From the NCBI GenBank assembly GCA_024684035.1, contig JAIKXQ010000038.1, forward strand, positions 28,299 through 92,298: DNA of 64,000 nucleotides. The letters are read 5' to 3'. Within the stretch, counting starts at the first letter, position 1. The number at the start of each line of letters is the position of its first letter. Shown piece by piece: positions 18,177-26,784 of this stretch. The DNA comes from Eubacterium sp. (GTDB lineage: Bacteria; Bacillota; Clostridia; Lachnospirales; Lachnospiraceae). The position numbers were made by a program, and so were the translations under genes. The notes beneath the pieces were generated by a model. That model was not told the DNA's origin. It worked only from the letters and a program-made list of their open reading frames with translations, and did not search any database.

Positions 18177-18695
18177 ATGTCAAATCCAATTGTAACAATC
18201 ACCATGGATAACGGCGATGTCATCAAGGCTGAGCTCTATCCGGAGATTGCACCGAATACTGTAAATAACTTCATCAGCCTGATCAAAAAGGGCTTTTACG
18301 ACGGCCTCACCTTCCACCGCATCATCGCCGGATTTATGATCCAGGGCGGAGATCCGGACGGAAACGGAACCGGCGGCCCGGGCTACTCCATCAAAGGCGA
18401 GTTCTCCGGAAACGGCCATAAAAACGATCTCTCCCACACACCGGGAGTTCTCTCCATGGCCCGTGCGATGAATCCGGACTCCGCAGGAAGTCAGTTCTTC
18501 ATTATGCACGCCGACGCAAACTACCTGGACGGCCAGTACGCCGGCTTCGGAAAAGTCATCGAGGGTATGGACGCAGTCAATAAGATTGCCGAGTCCGAGA
18601 CTGACTGGAACGACGCTCCGCTGTCTCCGGTTGTCATCCGCACCATGACCGTAGACACTCTGGGTGTTGAGTATCCGGAACCGGAGAAGTGCTGA
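18177..18695 (+). CDS. Cyclophilin-type peptidyl-prolyl cis-trans isomerase
   Basis: GLTFHRIIAGFMIQGGDP, SAGSQFFIMHAD. Confidence 0.95.
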   Translation: MSNPIVTITMDNGDVIKAELYPEIAPNTVNNFISLIKKGFYDGLTFHRIIAGFMIQGGDPDGNGTGGPGYSIKGEFSGNGHKNDLSHTPGVLSMARAMNPDSAGSQFFIMHADANYLDGQYAGFGKVIEGMDAVNKIAESETDWNDAPLSPVVIRTMTVDTLGVEYPEPEKC

Positions 18696-18697
18696 TC

Positions 18698-19363
18698 TCA
18701 CATAATGATTTCACCGTCGACTTCACAGTAATATGTGGAGTCGGCTTTTTTTATGTCCGCCCTGCCGGCTGTAGCCTCCGTGAGATCCCGGATGAGCCGG
18801 TCCGCATCCTGTGCCGGAAGAATGACGCGCATACTCACCTTGTCCAGATATTCCGAGGAGAGCACCGGCACACTCTGCTGCGCCAGAAGGTACTGAAGCT
18901 TCCCTACGTCTGTGTACTCCGCGCCGATCTCCAGAATCGTCCCGTAGATTTTCTCAGTCAGAACACTGTTGTCGATTCCGTCCCGGGCGGCCTGCGTGTA
19001 GGCGCGCACAAGACCTCCCGTCCCAAGAAGAACGCCTCCGAAATACCTGGTGACAACAACAGCCGCATTGGTGAGAGAAGCTCCGGTGAGCACATCCAGA
19101 ATGGGTCTTCCCGCAGTTCCCTGGGGTTCCCCGTCATCAGAGGCTCTCATCTGTTCACTCCTGCTTCCCAGTACATAGGCCGAGCAGTTATGTCTGGCAT
19201 CCCAGTATTTCTTCTTCATCTCATCGATGAAAGCCACTGCCTCTTCCTCTGTCTCCACATGTCTGACCGTGGCGATAAACACGGATTTTTTCTCCTCGTA
19301 CTTTCCCTCGCCTCCGGTATAAACCGTGCGGTAAGAGGGCGGCATGTTCTGTTCCTGTCCCAT
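18698..19363 (-). CDS. YigZ/IMPACT family protein
   Basis: DDGEPQGTAGRPILDVLTGASLTNAAVVVTRYFGGVLLGTGGLVRAY. Confidence 0.92.
   Translation of the reverse strand: MGQEQNMPPSYRTVYTGGEGKYEEKKSVFIATVRHVETEEEAVAFIDEMKKKYWDARHNCSAYVLGSRSEQMRASDDGEPQGTAGRPILDVLTGASLTNAAVVVTRYFGGVLLGTGGLVRAYTQAARDGIDNSVLTEKIYGTILEIGAEYTDVGKLQYLLAQQSVPVLSSEYLDKVSMRVILPAQDADRLIRDLTEATAGRADIKKADSTYYCEVDGEIIM
18713..18751 (+). terminator. Intrinsic terminator inside the yigZ 3' coding end
   Basis: GTCGACTTCACA/TGTGGAGTCGGC then TTTTTTT. Confidence 0.8.
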
Positions 19364-19537
19364 GGTTCCTCTGTCCTCCTGTTTTTTCCTATTCACAGGG
19401 TAACACAATTGGCGCTTTATTTCATCGCCCATTTTTGCTATAATAATGAGGATTTTAGTCTATTGCGGGTCTTCGTTTCCGAAGCATTTCCGAAGCGGAT
19501 TCCGAGGATCCTGTACAGGAGGTTTTTCGAAAAAATT

Positions 19538-22033
19538 ATGGACTTAAGTAAAAAGGGTATTCGAAAAGAAAGGGTGCAGCTTGAGTCAACCGCGCCCCGT
19601 ATGGGTAAGCGCTTCGGAGTCTCGCTGCTCCGGGTGCTCATGTATCTCCTGATCGCCATGGCGACCAGCGGCATCTGTCTGGCTGCAGGCTCGTATCAGG
19701 GTATGATCGATGACGCGCCGGACATCACGGACGCAAGCATCTCCCCGCTTGGATATGCTTCCTTCGTCTATGATTCCAGCGGCAACCAGATCCAGAAGCT
19801 CAGCTCGGTTGAGGGAAACCGTGTCTCCATGGATATCAAGAATATCCCGGAGAATATGCAGCATGCGATTGTAGCCATCGAGGATTCCCGATTCTACGAT
19901 CACAACGGTGTCGATCCCCACGGAATGATCCGTGCTTTCGCCGTCATGCTCTCCTCAAACTTCGCCGAGTCCGAGGGTGCTTCCACCATCACTCAGCAGC
20001 TTCTGAAGAACAACGTCTTCACCGAGTGGATGTATGAGTCCCGGATCCAGCGTATCAAACGTAAGATTCAGGAGCAGTACCTGGCGGTACAGCTCGAGAA
20101 GTCCCTGAAGGATTCCGGACAGAATCCCAAGGACGTGGTTCTGGAAAACTATCTGAACACCGTCAACTTCGGAAGCGGTGCCTACGGAATCCAGACCGCC
20201 GCCCAGACGTATTTCGGCAAAGACGCAAAGGCTCTGACGCTCTCTGAGTGTGCGGTACTGGCGGCAATTCCCCAGAACCCCAGCAAGTTCAATCCGAAAC
20301 TCTATCCGGAGAAGAACGCGCAGAGAATGAAAACCGTCCTCGACTACATGCTGACACAGGGTTATATCAGCCCGGAATCCTACAAGGACGCACTCAATGA
20401 CAATGTGTACGCCCGGATTCAGGAAAAAGAATCCGCTGTCGTCAACGACACCGAAGTATACTCCTACTTCATCGATGAGCTGATCAATCAGGTTAAACAC
20501 GATCTCATGACCCAGAAGGGCTACACCGAGGATCAGGCAACCAATGCCATCTACAACAGCGGTCTTCGCATCTACTCCACAGAGGACTCCTCCATCCAGA
20601 AGATCATGGAAGACGAATTCTCCAAGGCAGAGAACTTCCCTGCGGGCACGGAAGTGAACCTCGACTGGGCGCTCACCGTTGACAAAAAAGACGGAACCCG
20701 GGTGAACTACAGCCGTGAGATGCTGCAGCAGTATTATCAGGAAAACCTGAATCCGGATTTCAATCTGTATTTCGGTTCTCCGGATGAAGCCCAGCTCTAC
20801 ATTAACGATTACAAGTCCCACGTTGTGGAACCTGATGACACCGTGGTTGCAGAACGTACAGACTTCACACCGCAGCCCCAGGCCTGCATGACCGTCATCG
20901 ATCAGAAAAACGGCCATGTCGTCGGTATCATCGGCGGCCGCGGAAAGAAAACAGGAAGCCTTACACTGAACCGCGCGACCGGAGCCTATCGTCAGCCGGG
21001 ATCCACCTTCAAGATTCCGTCCACCTACGGTCCGGCACTGGATCAGGGCGTTGTCACTCTCGGAACCCCGGAAAACAGCAAAGATACCACGTATAAAGAT
21101 GGTATCGAGCAGGGTACCGGCGAACTTGATCAGGGAACGATGACCGTTCGTGAAGCCATCGTCCAGTCCAACAATGTCATTGCCATCAAGGTGATTCAGG
21201 CAATTACGCCGGCCACCGGTTTTGAGTACCTCAGCAAGCTTGGTTTCTCATCCCTCGTTGCAGATCCTGCATACGATGAATCCGAATCCCTGGCGCTGGG
21301 CGGCATCACCAACGGTGTCAACGACCTTGAGCTCACCGCCTGCTACGCGGCAATCGCAAACGGCGGCACCTACATCCGTCCTGTCTTCTACACCAAGGTT
21401 ACGGACAATAAGGGAAATGTGATTCTCGAGAACAACACGATGGCCAAACAGGTATTCAAACCCGGAACCGCATGGCTCCTCACCAATGCCATGCAGGATG
21501 TCGTGTCCAAGGGTACCGGCACCGGCTTCCAGCTGGATTCCGATATTCCTGTTGCAGGAAAAACAGGAACCGGCGACTCCGACGTGGATCTTCAGTTTGT
21601 GGGTTACACCCCTTATTACACTGCCGGTATCTGGGCAGGATATGATTCAAACAAGGAGCTCTCCGAGGAATGCCGCGGATACATCCACACCCTGTGGACA
21701 AGCGTAATGAACCGCATCCATGCCGGTCTTGACATGAAGAGCTTCCAGAAACCGGACAACATTGTACAGGCGACCATCTGCAACAAGAGCGGACTTCTGT
21801 CCGGCAACGGCTGTGAGGCCGTCAACGAATACTTCGAGAAATCCTCTGTTCCCACGGATACCTGTGTTCAGCACAAGCCGACACCGGCTCCGCAGCCGTC
21901 CATCACTCCTGAGGAAAAGGACAAAGAGAAAGAAAAGGAAAAGGAAAAAGAAGAAGAGGACAACAGTCAGCAACCGGATCCGGAAAATGACGAAGGTCTC
22001 TTCGATTACCCGGAGGATGCTTCCGGAGAATAA
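19538..22033 (+). CDS. Class A penicillin-binding protein (transglycosylase/transpeptidase)
   Basis: EDSRFYDHNGVDPHGMIRA, STITQQLLKN, RQPGSTFKIPSTY, GKTGTGDSD; start after AGGAGG. Confidence 0.95.
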   Translation: MDLSKKGIRKERVQLESTAPRMGKRFGVSLLRVLMYLLIAMATSGICLAAGSYQGMIDDAPDITDASISPLGYASFVYDSSGNQIQKLSSVEGNRVSMDIKNIPENMQHAIVAIEDSRFYDHNGVDPHGMIRAFAVMLSSNFAESEGASTITQQLLKNNVFTEWMYESRIQRIKRKIQEQYLAVQLEKSLKDSGQNPKDVVLENYLNTVNFGSGAYGIQTAAQTYFGKDAKALTLSECAVLAAIPQNPSKFNPKLYPEKNAQRMKTVLDYMLTQGYISPESYKDALNDNVYARIQEKESAVVNDTEVYSYFIDELINQVKHDLMTQKGYTEDQATNAIYNSGLRIYSTEDSSIQKIMEDEFSKAENFPAGTEVNLDWALTVDKKDGTRVNYSREMLQQYYQENLNPDFNLYFGSPDEAQLYINDYKSHVVEPDDTVVAERTDFTPQPQACMTVIDQKNGHVVGIIGGRGKKTGSLTLNRATGAYRQPGSTFKIPSTYGPALDQGVVTLGTPENSKDTTYKDGIEQGTGELDQGTMTVREAIVQSNNVIAIKVIQAITPATGFEYLSKLGFSSLVADPAYDESESLALGGITNGVNDLELTACYAAIANGGTYIRPVFYTKVTDNKGNVILENNTMAKQVFKPGTAWLLTNAMQDVVSKGTGTGFQLDSDIPVAGKTGTGDSDVDLQFVGYTPYYTAGIWAGYDSNKELSEECRGYIHTLWTSVMNRIHAGLDMKSFQKPDNIVQATICNKSGLLSGNGCEAVNEYFEKSSVPTDTCVQHKPTPAPQPSITPEEKDKEKEKEKEKEEEDNSQQPDPENDEGLFDYPEDASGE

Positions 22034-22055
22034 ATGCGAAATACATTTCTATGAG

Positions 22056-22107
22056 ATAGAAAACCGGCCGCAGGGCAGCACAGGCTCCCTGAAGCCGGTT
22101 TTTCTTT
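22056..22107 (+). terminator. Intrinsic terminator of the PBP gene
   Basis: AAAACCGGCCGCAGGG...CCCTGAAGCCGGTTTTTC. Confidence 0.75.
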
Positions 22108-22211
22108 ACCTCTGCCATGTTTTGCAACTCCTTTGATAGATTTTAAACTCATAGAATGCTATAATTAGAATCTGTGTTTCAGAAATCAATAGAAGAAATG
22201 AGGTAAGGTTT

Positions 22212-23588
22212 ATGACATTCACGTCGGGTCTGTTTTTAATCGGAATACTGCCTTTCTTTATCATCATCTACAATTGCTTTCGAACCCAAAAACCGGCTGC
22301 AAGAAAGACTCTGCTTTTTTTCATCAATGCCCTTTATCTCCTGTGGGGAGGAACGGGCTCCTTTCTGTTTCTCTGCGCCTTCTCTCTTGCAGTTTCTTTT
22401 CTCGCCTTCCTGACCTGCAAGTACAGAAATAAAGTCGTACTGGCGAGCTCGGTTCTTCTCACCGTTGCCCCCCTTCTGTTCTTCAAATATACCCGTTTTG
22501 TCATTGAGACCATCAACTCTCTGACAGGTTTTCATCTCACGGCGGCCTCGCTTTTTATTCCCACCGGCATTTCTTTTGTAACCTTTGAGGCGCTCTCGCT
22601 TCTGATTGACCTCTATAAAGGATCGGGAGACAAAGCTCCTTCCCCGTTCCACACCTGGCTGTATCTCTGCTTTTTTCCGACCGTCACCTCCGGCCCCATC
22701 ATTCAGTACAGTGAATTCGAGAAGGGACTTCTTAACCCGGGCGTGACAGAGGACTACACGACAGCCATCGAACGGATCGCCATCGGTCTCGCGAAAAAAA
22801 CGCTGGTGGCGGACAAGCTTTCGCTACTGGTCAATTACTATTTCGACGGCGTTGCGGTTGGCAGCAGCTACTCCTGTCCGGGTTTATGGATCGGCTCTAT
22901 CGCCTACACCCTGCAGTTATACTTTGATTTTTCCGGATACTCCGACATGGCCGTCGGTATCGGTCAACTGCTGGGCTTCCGGATCCGCGAGAATTTCAAC
23001 AAGCCCTATCAGGCCTACAGCATCTCCGATTTCTGGAAACGCTGGCACATCTCCCTGACCCGATGGTTCAGGGATTATATCTATATTCCTCTGGGAGGAA
23101 ACCGCTGTCCGACACACCGCCACCTCGCAAACATGCTGACGGTCTGGCTTCTGACCGGCATCTGGCACGGCGCCGACTGGTCCTTCCTCGTCTGGGGAAT
23201 CGGCTACTTCCTCCTTCTTGTATCCGAAAAATATCTGCCGCTGAAGTTTACCCGCACCCCGAATCCCGTCGGACGGATCTACACCCTGTTCTTCGTGAAC
23301 CTGCTCTGGGTTCCCTTCCGGGCCGGCAGCCTCGCAACTGCGGGAAAATACCTGGCAGGAATGTTCGGCGGAGGAAATCTGCAGCTGGAAAAAAAAGCTG
23401 TTCGCTTTCTTCCCCTGCTTACAGCCGCAATCCTTCTCTGTTTTCCCTGGGAGAAAATCTTCCGGAGATTCCGCTCCGTCAGAGTCTTCTCCGTGGCCAG
23501 AGGTTTTCTGTTCATCGCCCTTGTGTGCTGGGCCGTGTGCAGCACAACCAATGCAGCCTACGCCCCGTACATCTACGGAAACTTCTGA
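22212..23588 (+). CDS. MBOAT family O-acyltransferase (AlgI/DltB-like)
   Basis: ISDFWKRWHISLTRWFRDYIYIPLGG, LLTGIWHGADWSFLVWG. Confidence 0.93.
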   Translation: MTFTSGLFLIGILPFFIIIYNCFRTQKPAARKTLLFFINALYLLWGGTGSFLFLCAFSLAVSFLAFLTCKYRNKVVLASSVLLTVAPLLFFKYTRFVIETINSLTGFHLTAASLFIPTGISFVTFEALSLLIDLYKGSGDKAPSPFHTWLYLCFFPTVTSGPIIQYSEFEKGLLNPGVTEDYTTAIERIAIGLAKKTLVADKLSLLVNYYFDGVAVGSSYSCPGLWIGSIAYTLQLYFDFSGYSDMAVGIGQLLGFRIRENFNKPYQAYSISDFWKRWHISLTRWFRDYIYIPLGGNRCPTHRHLANMLTVWLLTGIWHGADWSFLVWGIGYFLLLVSEKYLPLKFTRTPNPVGRIYTLFFVNLLWVPFRAGSLATAGKYLAGMFGGGNLQLEKKAVRFLPLLTAAILLCFPWEKIFRRFRSVRVFSVARGFLFIALVCWAVCSTTNAAYAPYIYGNF

Positions 23589-23724
23589 TGTACGACGACG
23601 TCTTCTTGCCTCACGTAAAAGCAATGTTGAATCCACATTTCAAGCGCTGCGGAATATTATCTCCGAATGACAACCGTACAGCAACACTCCCGAAAAAAAC
23701 AGATCAGCAGGAGGAAAGAATCCT

Positions 23725-25113
23725 ATGAAAAAGAAATTCAGATTAAAAATGAAATGGCACGCAGCCGTCATCACCGGCCTTGTTCTTCTGCTTTCCGTCG
23801 CCTCCTGGGGACAGTTCAAGGACGGCATGACCTATTATCTTGCGCAGCATTTTGCAATTCAGACAGACGCCGCCACCCGATCTTCCGGTGAGAGCGCGCC
23901 GGCGCATTCCGTATCATCCTCCGACACAAAAGAACAACCGGCTTCGACAGGTCAGGAGGCCGCAGACACCGTTCCTGGCGACAAGGCAGCTGATCCCGCA
24001 CAGAGAAGCAACACTGCCGATATCGAATCAGACAACAAAACGGCAGACTCCCCGACAGCCGACAAGGCAGACAGTCCACAGCCGTCCACGCAGACCGGTA
24101 CTGCCGCAAATCAGGCACAAAACAGCTTGCTGGCCTCCACCTGTCATTCCATGGACCGCGCAGTCCTGAGAGTCGGCTCCTGGTGGTCCGTATACGCCAA
24201 TTACTATCTCAGCAGATTCGACGCTCTTACGACCTACTACGGAGTCGGCGAAATCTCCTCTTCCCAGGTTTTGGCCGGCTCGGACAACTGGCTGTTCTAC
24301 AAGAGCAAATCCGATGGAAATCCCATCGCCGATTTCGAGGGCACCAACAGCTTCACAAAACAGGAAACCGACCACATCGCCTCCCTGGCTCTCTCCGCAC
24401 AGGAGGAGGCACAGAAGAGGGGCATGAAATTCGCCATCCTGGTTGCCCCAAACAAAGAGAGCATCTATTGGGAAAACATGCCGAAAAACTACAGACACGC
24501 GGAGATCTCCCGGACAGACGGTCTGATAGAAAACCTTTCGGATCAGGGCGTCAACATCGTTTCCCCGAAGCAGGAAATGCTGGCCGGTCACAAAGACTCC
24601 CAGCTGTACTATCGCTATGATTCCCACTGGAATCAACTGGGAGGCTACATCGGCGTCAGAAATATCCTGTCCACCTGGAACATCTCCATGCCTTCTCTCG
24701 CGGATCGAAAAGTCCAGGCCGGCGAACTGAGAGATCAGCCCTATCCCTGCGTGCAGGATGACCTTGCGGGTCTGGCCGGGCTGGAGAGCGTTTTTACGGA
24801 TGAAAAAGAATATCACATCGACGGCTGTCCTGTCATCGATTGGAAAGCCTATAACCGGGAACAATACCGCAAAGAGATCTCACACATGTCAAACCCGGAG
24901 GCACCAAACAAAAAGAGCGTTTTTCTGGTAGGAGATTCCTACCGCTCCGCCATGCTTCCCGCCCTTGGCGAACAGTTCACCGATGTATATGTGATTCACC
25001 GTGATGTCTACCGGACAGGAATGATTGATGAGGTTCATCCAGACTACGTCATCGCAGAGTATGTTGAACGGTATTCGGACCGGATGCCGCTGCTCGCAGA
25101 GCTGTTCGGGTAG
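23725..25113 (+). CDS. DHHW/AlgX-like SGNH-type protein, putative polysaccharide O-acetylation partner
   Basis: GSDNWLFYKSKSDGNPIADFEGTNSF, YRYDSHWNQLGGYIGVRNI, VFLVGDSYRSAMLPAL. Confidence 0.82.
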   Translation: MKKKFRLKMKWHAAVITGLVLLLSVASWGQFKDGMTYYLAQHFAIQTDAATRSSGESAPAHSVSSSDTKEQPASTGQEAADTVPGDKAADPAQRSNTADIESDNKTADSPTADKADSPQPSTQTGTAANQAQNSLLASTCHSMDRAVLRVGSWWSVYANYYLSRFDALTTYYGVGEISSSQVLAGSDNWLFYKSKSDGNPIADFEGTNSFTKQETDHIASLALSAQEEAQKRGMKFAILVAPNKESIYWENMPKNYRHAEISRTDGLIENLSDQGVNIVSPKQEMLAGHKDSQLYYRYDSHWNQLGGYIGVRNILSTWNISMPSLADRKVQAGELRDQPYPCVQDDLAGLAGLESVFTDEKEYHIDGCPVIDWKAYNREQYRKEISHMSNPEAPNKKSVFLVGDSYRSAMLPALGEQFTDVYVIHRDVYRTGMIDEVHPDYVIAEYVERYSDRMPLLAELFG

Positions 25114-25132
25114 AGCCTATTCTAGATTTTTC

Positions 25133-25405
25133 TAACGCGGAAGGTGACAGAGTATACACGCGAACACGTCGCTCTCGTCCTCAACGCTCCGCCGCCTATT
25201 GCGGGGTGCTCCCGCAAAAAGCTCATCCGCTTTGTCTTATGCCCTTCGGGCGATGTACAAAGCGGTTTCAGACATTGCACGTCTACGCTCCGCTCCGGTC
25301 CGCGCTAAACGAACGTCCCCCCGGACGTTCAGCGCCGCACCCGCGCTATGCTCGCGCTTCGTCCTTCGCTTCCAAGTGTTCGCTTAGCATAACTCTGTCC
25401 CCTTC
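25133..25405. repeat. F2 intergenic repeat (copy c)
   Basis: ACGTCGCTCTCGTCCTCAACGCTCCGCCGCCTATT ... CGCTATGCTCGCGCTTC ... GTTCGCTTAGCATAACTCTG. Confidence 0.7.
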
Positions 25406-25435
25406 CGCTCACCCCCGATCGATCTTGAAAGTTGA

Positions 25436-25660
25436 GGTGAGCGAGCAGAATCGCGTAAAGGGCAAAGTCATACAGCACGAACGATAGGGCGATGAACGTC
25501 CAGGGGACGTTCGTTTAGCAAGGCGGGAAGTGCGAGCATAGCGCAGGTGCTGGAGGCATGAGAGCACAACGTGCTCGATTTTGCCGGAAGCAGCTGCAAA
25601 TAGGCGGCGGAGCGCTGACAATGAAGCGACGTGTGAGTGTGTATGCTTTGCCATTTACGC
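25436..25660. repeat. F2 intergenic repeat (copy d), inverted relative to copy c
   Basis: Reverse complement contains CACACGTCGCTTCATTGTCAGCGCTCCGCCGCCTATT ... GCGCTATGCTCGCACTTC ... ATCGTTCGTGCTGTATGACTTTG. Confidence 0.7.
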
Positions 25661-25680
25661 GAAATGTTATACCGAAACCG

Positions 25681-25719
25681 AAAAAGGATCGCAGGCAACG
25701 CCCGCGATCCTTTTTTGAC
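25681..25719. terminator. Intrinsic terminator between convergent genes
   Basis: AAAAAGGATCGC...GCGATCCTTTTTT. Confidence 0.75.
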
Positions 25720-25742
25720 CGTACATTCTTACGGATATGCTT

Positions 25743-26699
25743 TTACTCTTCTTCCTGCTGTTCTTTGCGCTTTCTGGAGAGGTTCTCCTGCACTCTCTTG
25801 TAGAGCTCCTGTGCGGCGTTGTATCCCATCTTTTTCTGACGATGGTTGACCGCAGCCGTCTCTACGATGACCGCCAGGTTACGTCCCGGACGGATCGGAA
25901 GTGAATGACACACTACCTTGTTTCCGAGGAATTCTGTGTGCTCTTCCTCCAGGCCGAGCCTGTCGTACACCTTATCCTTGTCCCACTCTTCAAGCTTGAT
26001 GACCAGATCGATGGAGTGGGTGTTCTCTACACTCTCGACACCGAACAGGGTCTTTACATCAATGATTCCGATTCCCCGAAGCTCGATGAAATGTCTCGTG
26101 ATATCCGGTGATGTACCTACCAGCGTTACGTCGCTGACTCTGCTGATCTGTACCACATCGTCGGTGATCAGACGGTGTCCACGCTTGATCAGCTCCAGCG
26201 CCGCCTCGGATTTACCGATACCACTCTCTCCCATGATCAGGACACCCTCGCCGTATACATCCACAAGTACGCCGTGAATGGAAATGGTCGGTGCCAGCTG
26301 TACACCCATCCAGCGGATGATCTCTGCGGTGAACGCGGAGGTTGTCTTCTCCGTCACAAAGGTCGGAACTTCGTATTTTCTCGCCAGTTCAAGAAGCACG
26401 CCGCTGGGTTCCATGGACGTTGTAAAAATAACGCAGGGAACTCCGGAGGAAATGAACTCCTCGTAGGCCTTCTTCTTGCTCTCCTCATCCATATGCTGCA
26501 GATAAGAAAACTCTACAAAACCGATGATCTGTACTCTCTCATGAGCAAAATGCTCGAAATATCCGGTCAGCTGAAGAGCCGGACGGTTGATTTCCGGAAC
26601 TGTGATCTTGTTCACGCGGAGGTCGATCTCCGGTGTCAGATTCTTCAGATCCATATCCTTCTCAAGTTTCTCCAGTGCAATATACTTCTGTGTCGTCAA
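25743..26699 (-). CDS. hprK: HPr kinase/phosphorylase
   Basis: GEGVLIMGESGIGKSEAALELIKRGHRLITDDVV, RGIGIIDVKTLFG; TTG start proposed after AAGGAG, the ORF extends to 26723. Confidence 0.95.
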   Translation of the reverse strand: MTTQKYIALEKLEKDMDLKNLTPEIDLRVNKITVPEINRPALQLTGYFEHFAHERVQIIGFVEFSYLQHMDEESKKKAYEEFISSGVPCVIFTTSMEPSGVLLELARKYEVPTFVTEKTTSAFTAEIIRWMGVQLAPTISIHGVLVDVYGEGVLIMGESGIGKSEAALELIKRGHRLITDDVVQISRVSDVTLVGTSPDITRHFIELRGIGIIDVKTLFGVESVENTHSIDLVIKLEEWDKDKVYDRLGLEEEHTEFLGNKVVCHSLPIRPGRNLAVIVETAAVNHRQKKMGYNAAQELYKRVQENLSRKRKEQQEEE

Positions 26700-26784
26700 G
26701 GTCTCTGTCTCCTTACTCACCACCCGCTCGGCGGTGCCGGTGCAATACTCATCGATTATTCTGCCTTGATTATAGCATCACCTG

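Noticed and set aside
18689-19537. N-terminal extension of the PBP ORF (18689..22033)
   Set aside because: It runs through yigZ antisense; a TM-containing start at 19538 follows a good Shine-Dalgarno and TATAAT.
25199-25654. Short ORFs in 25199..25387, 25206..25487 and 25409..25654
   Set aside because: They are translations of the F2 inverted repeat, Arg/Ser/Ala-rich, and appear on both strands.
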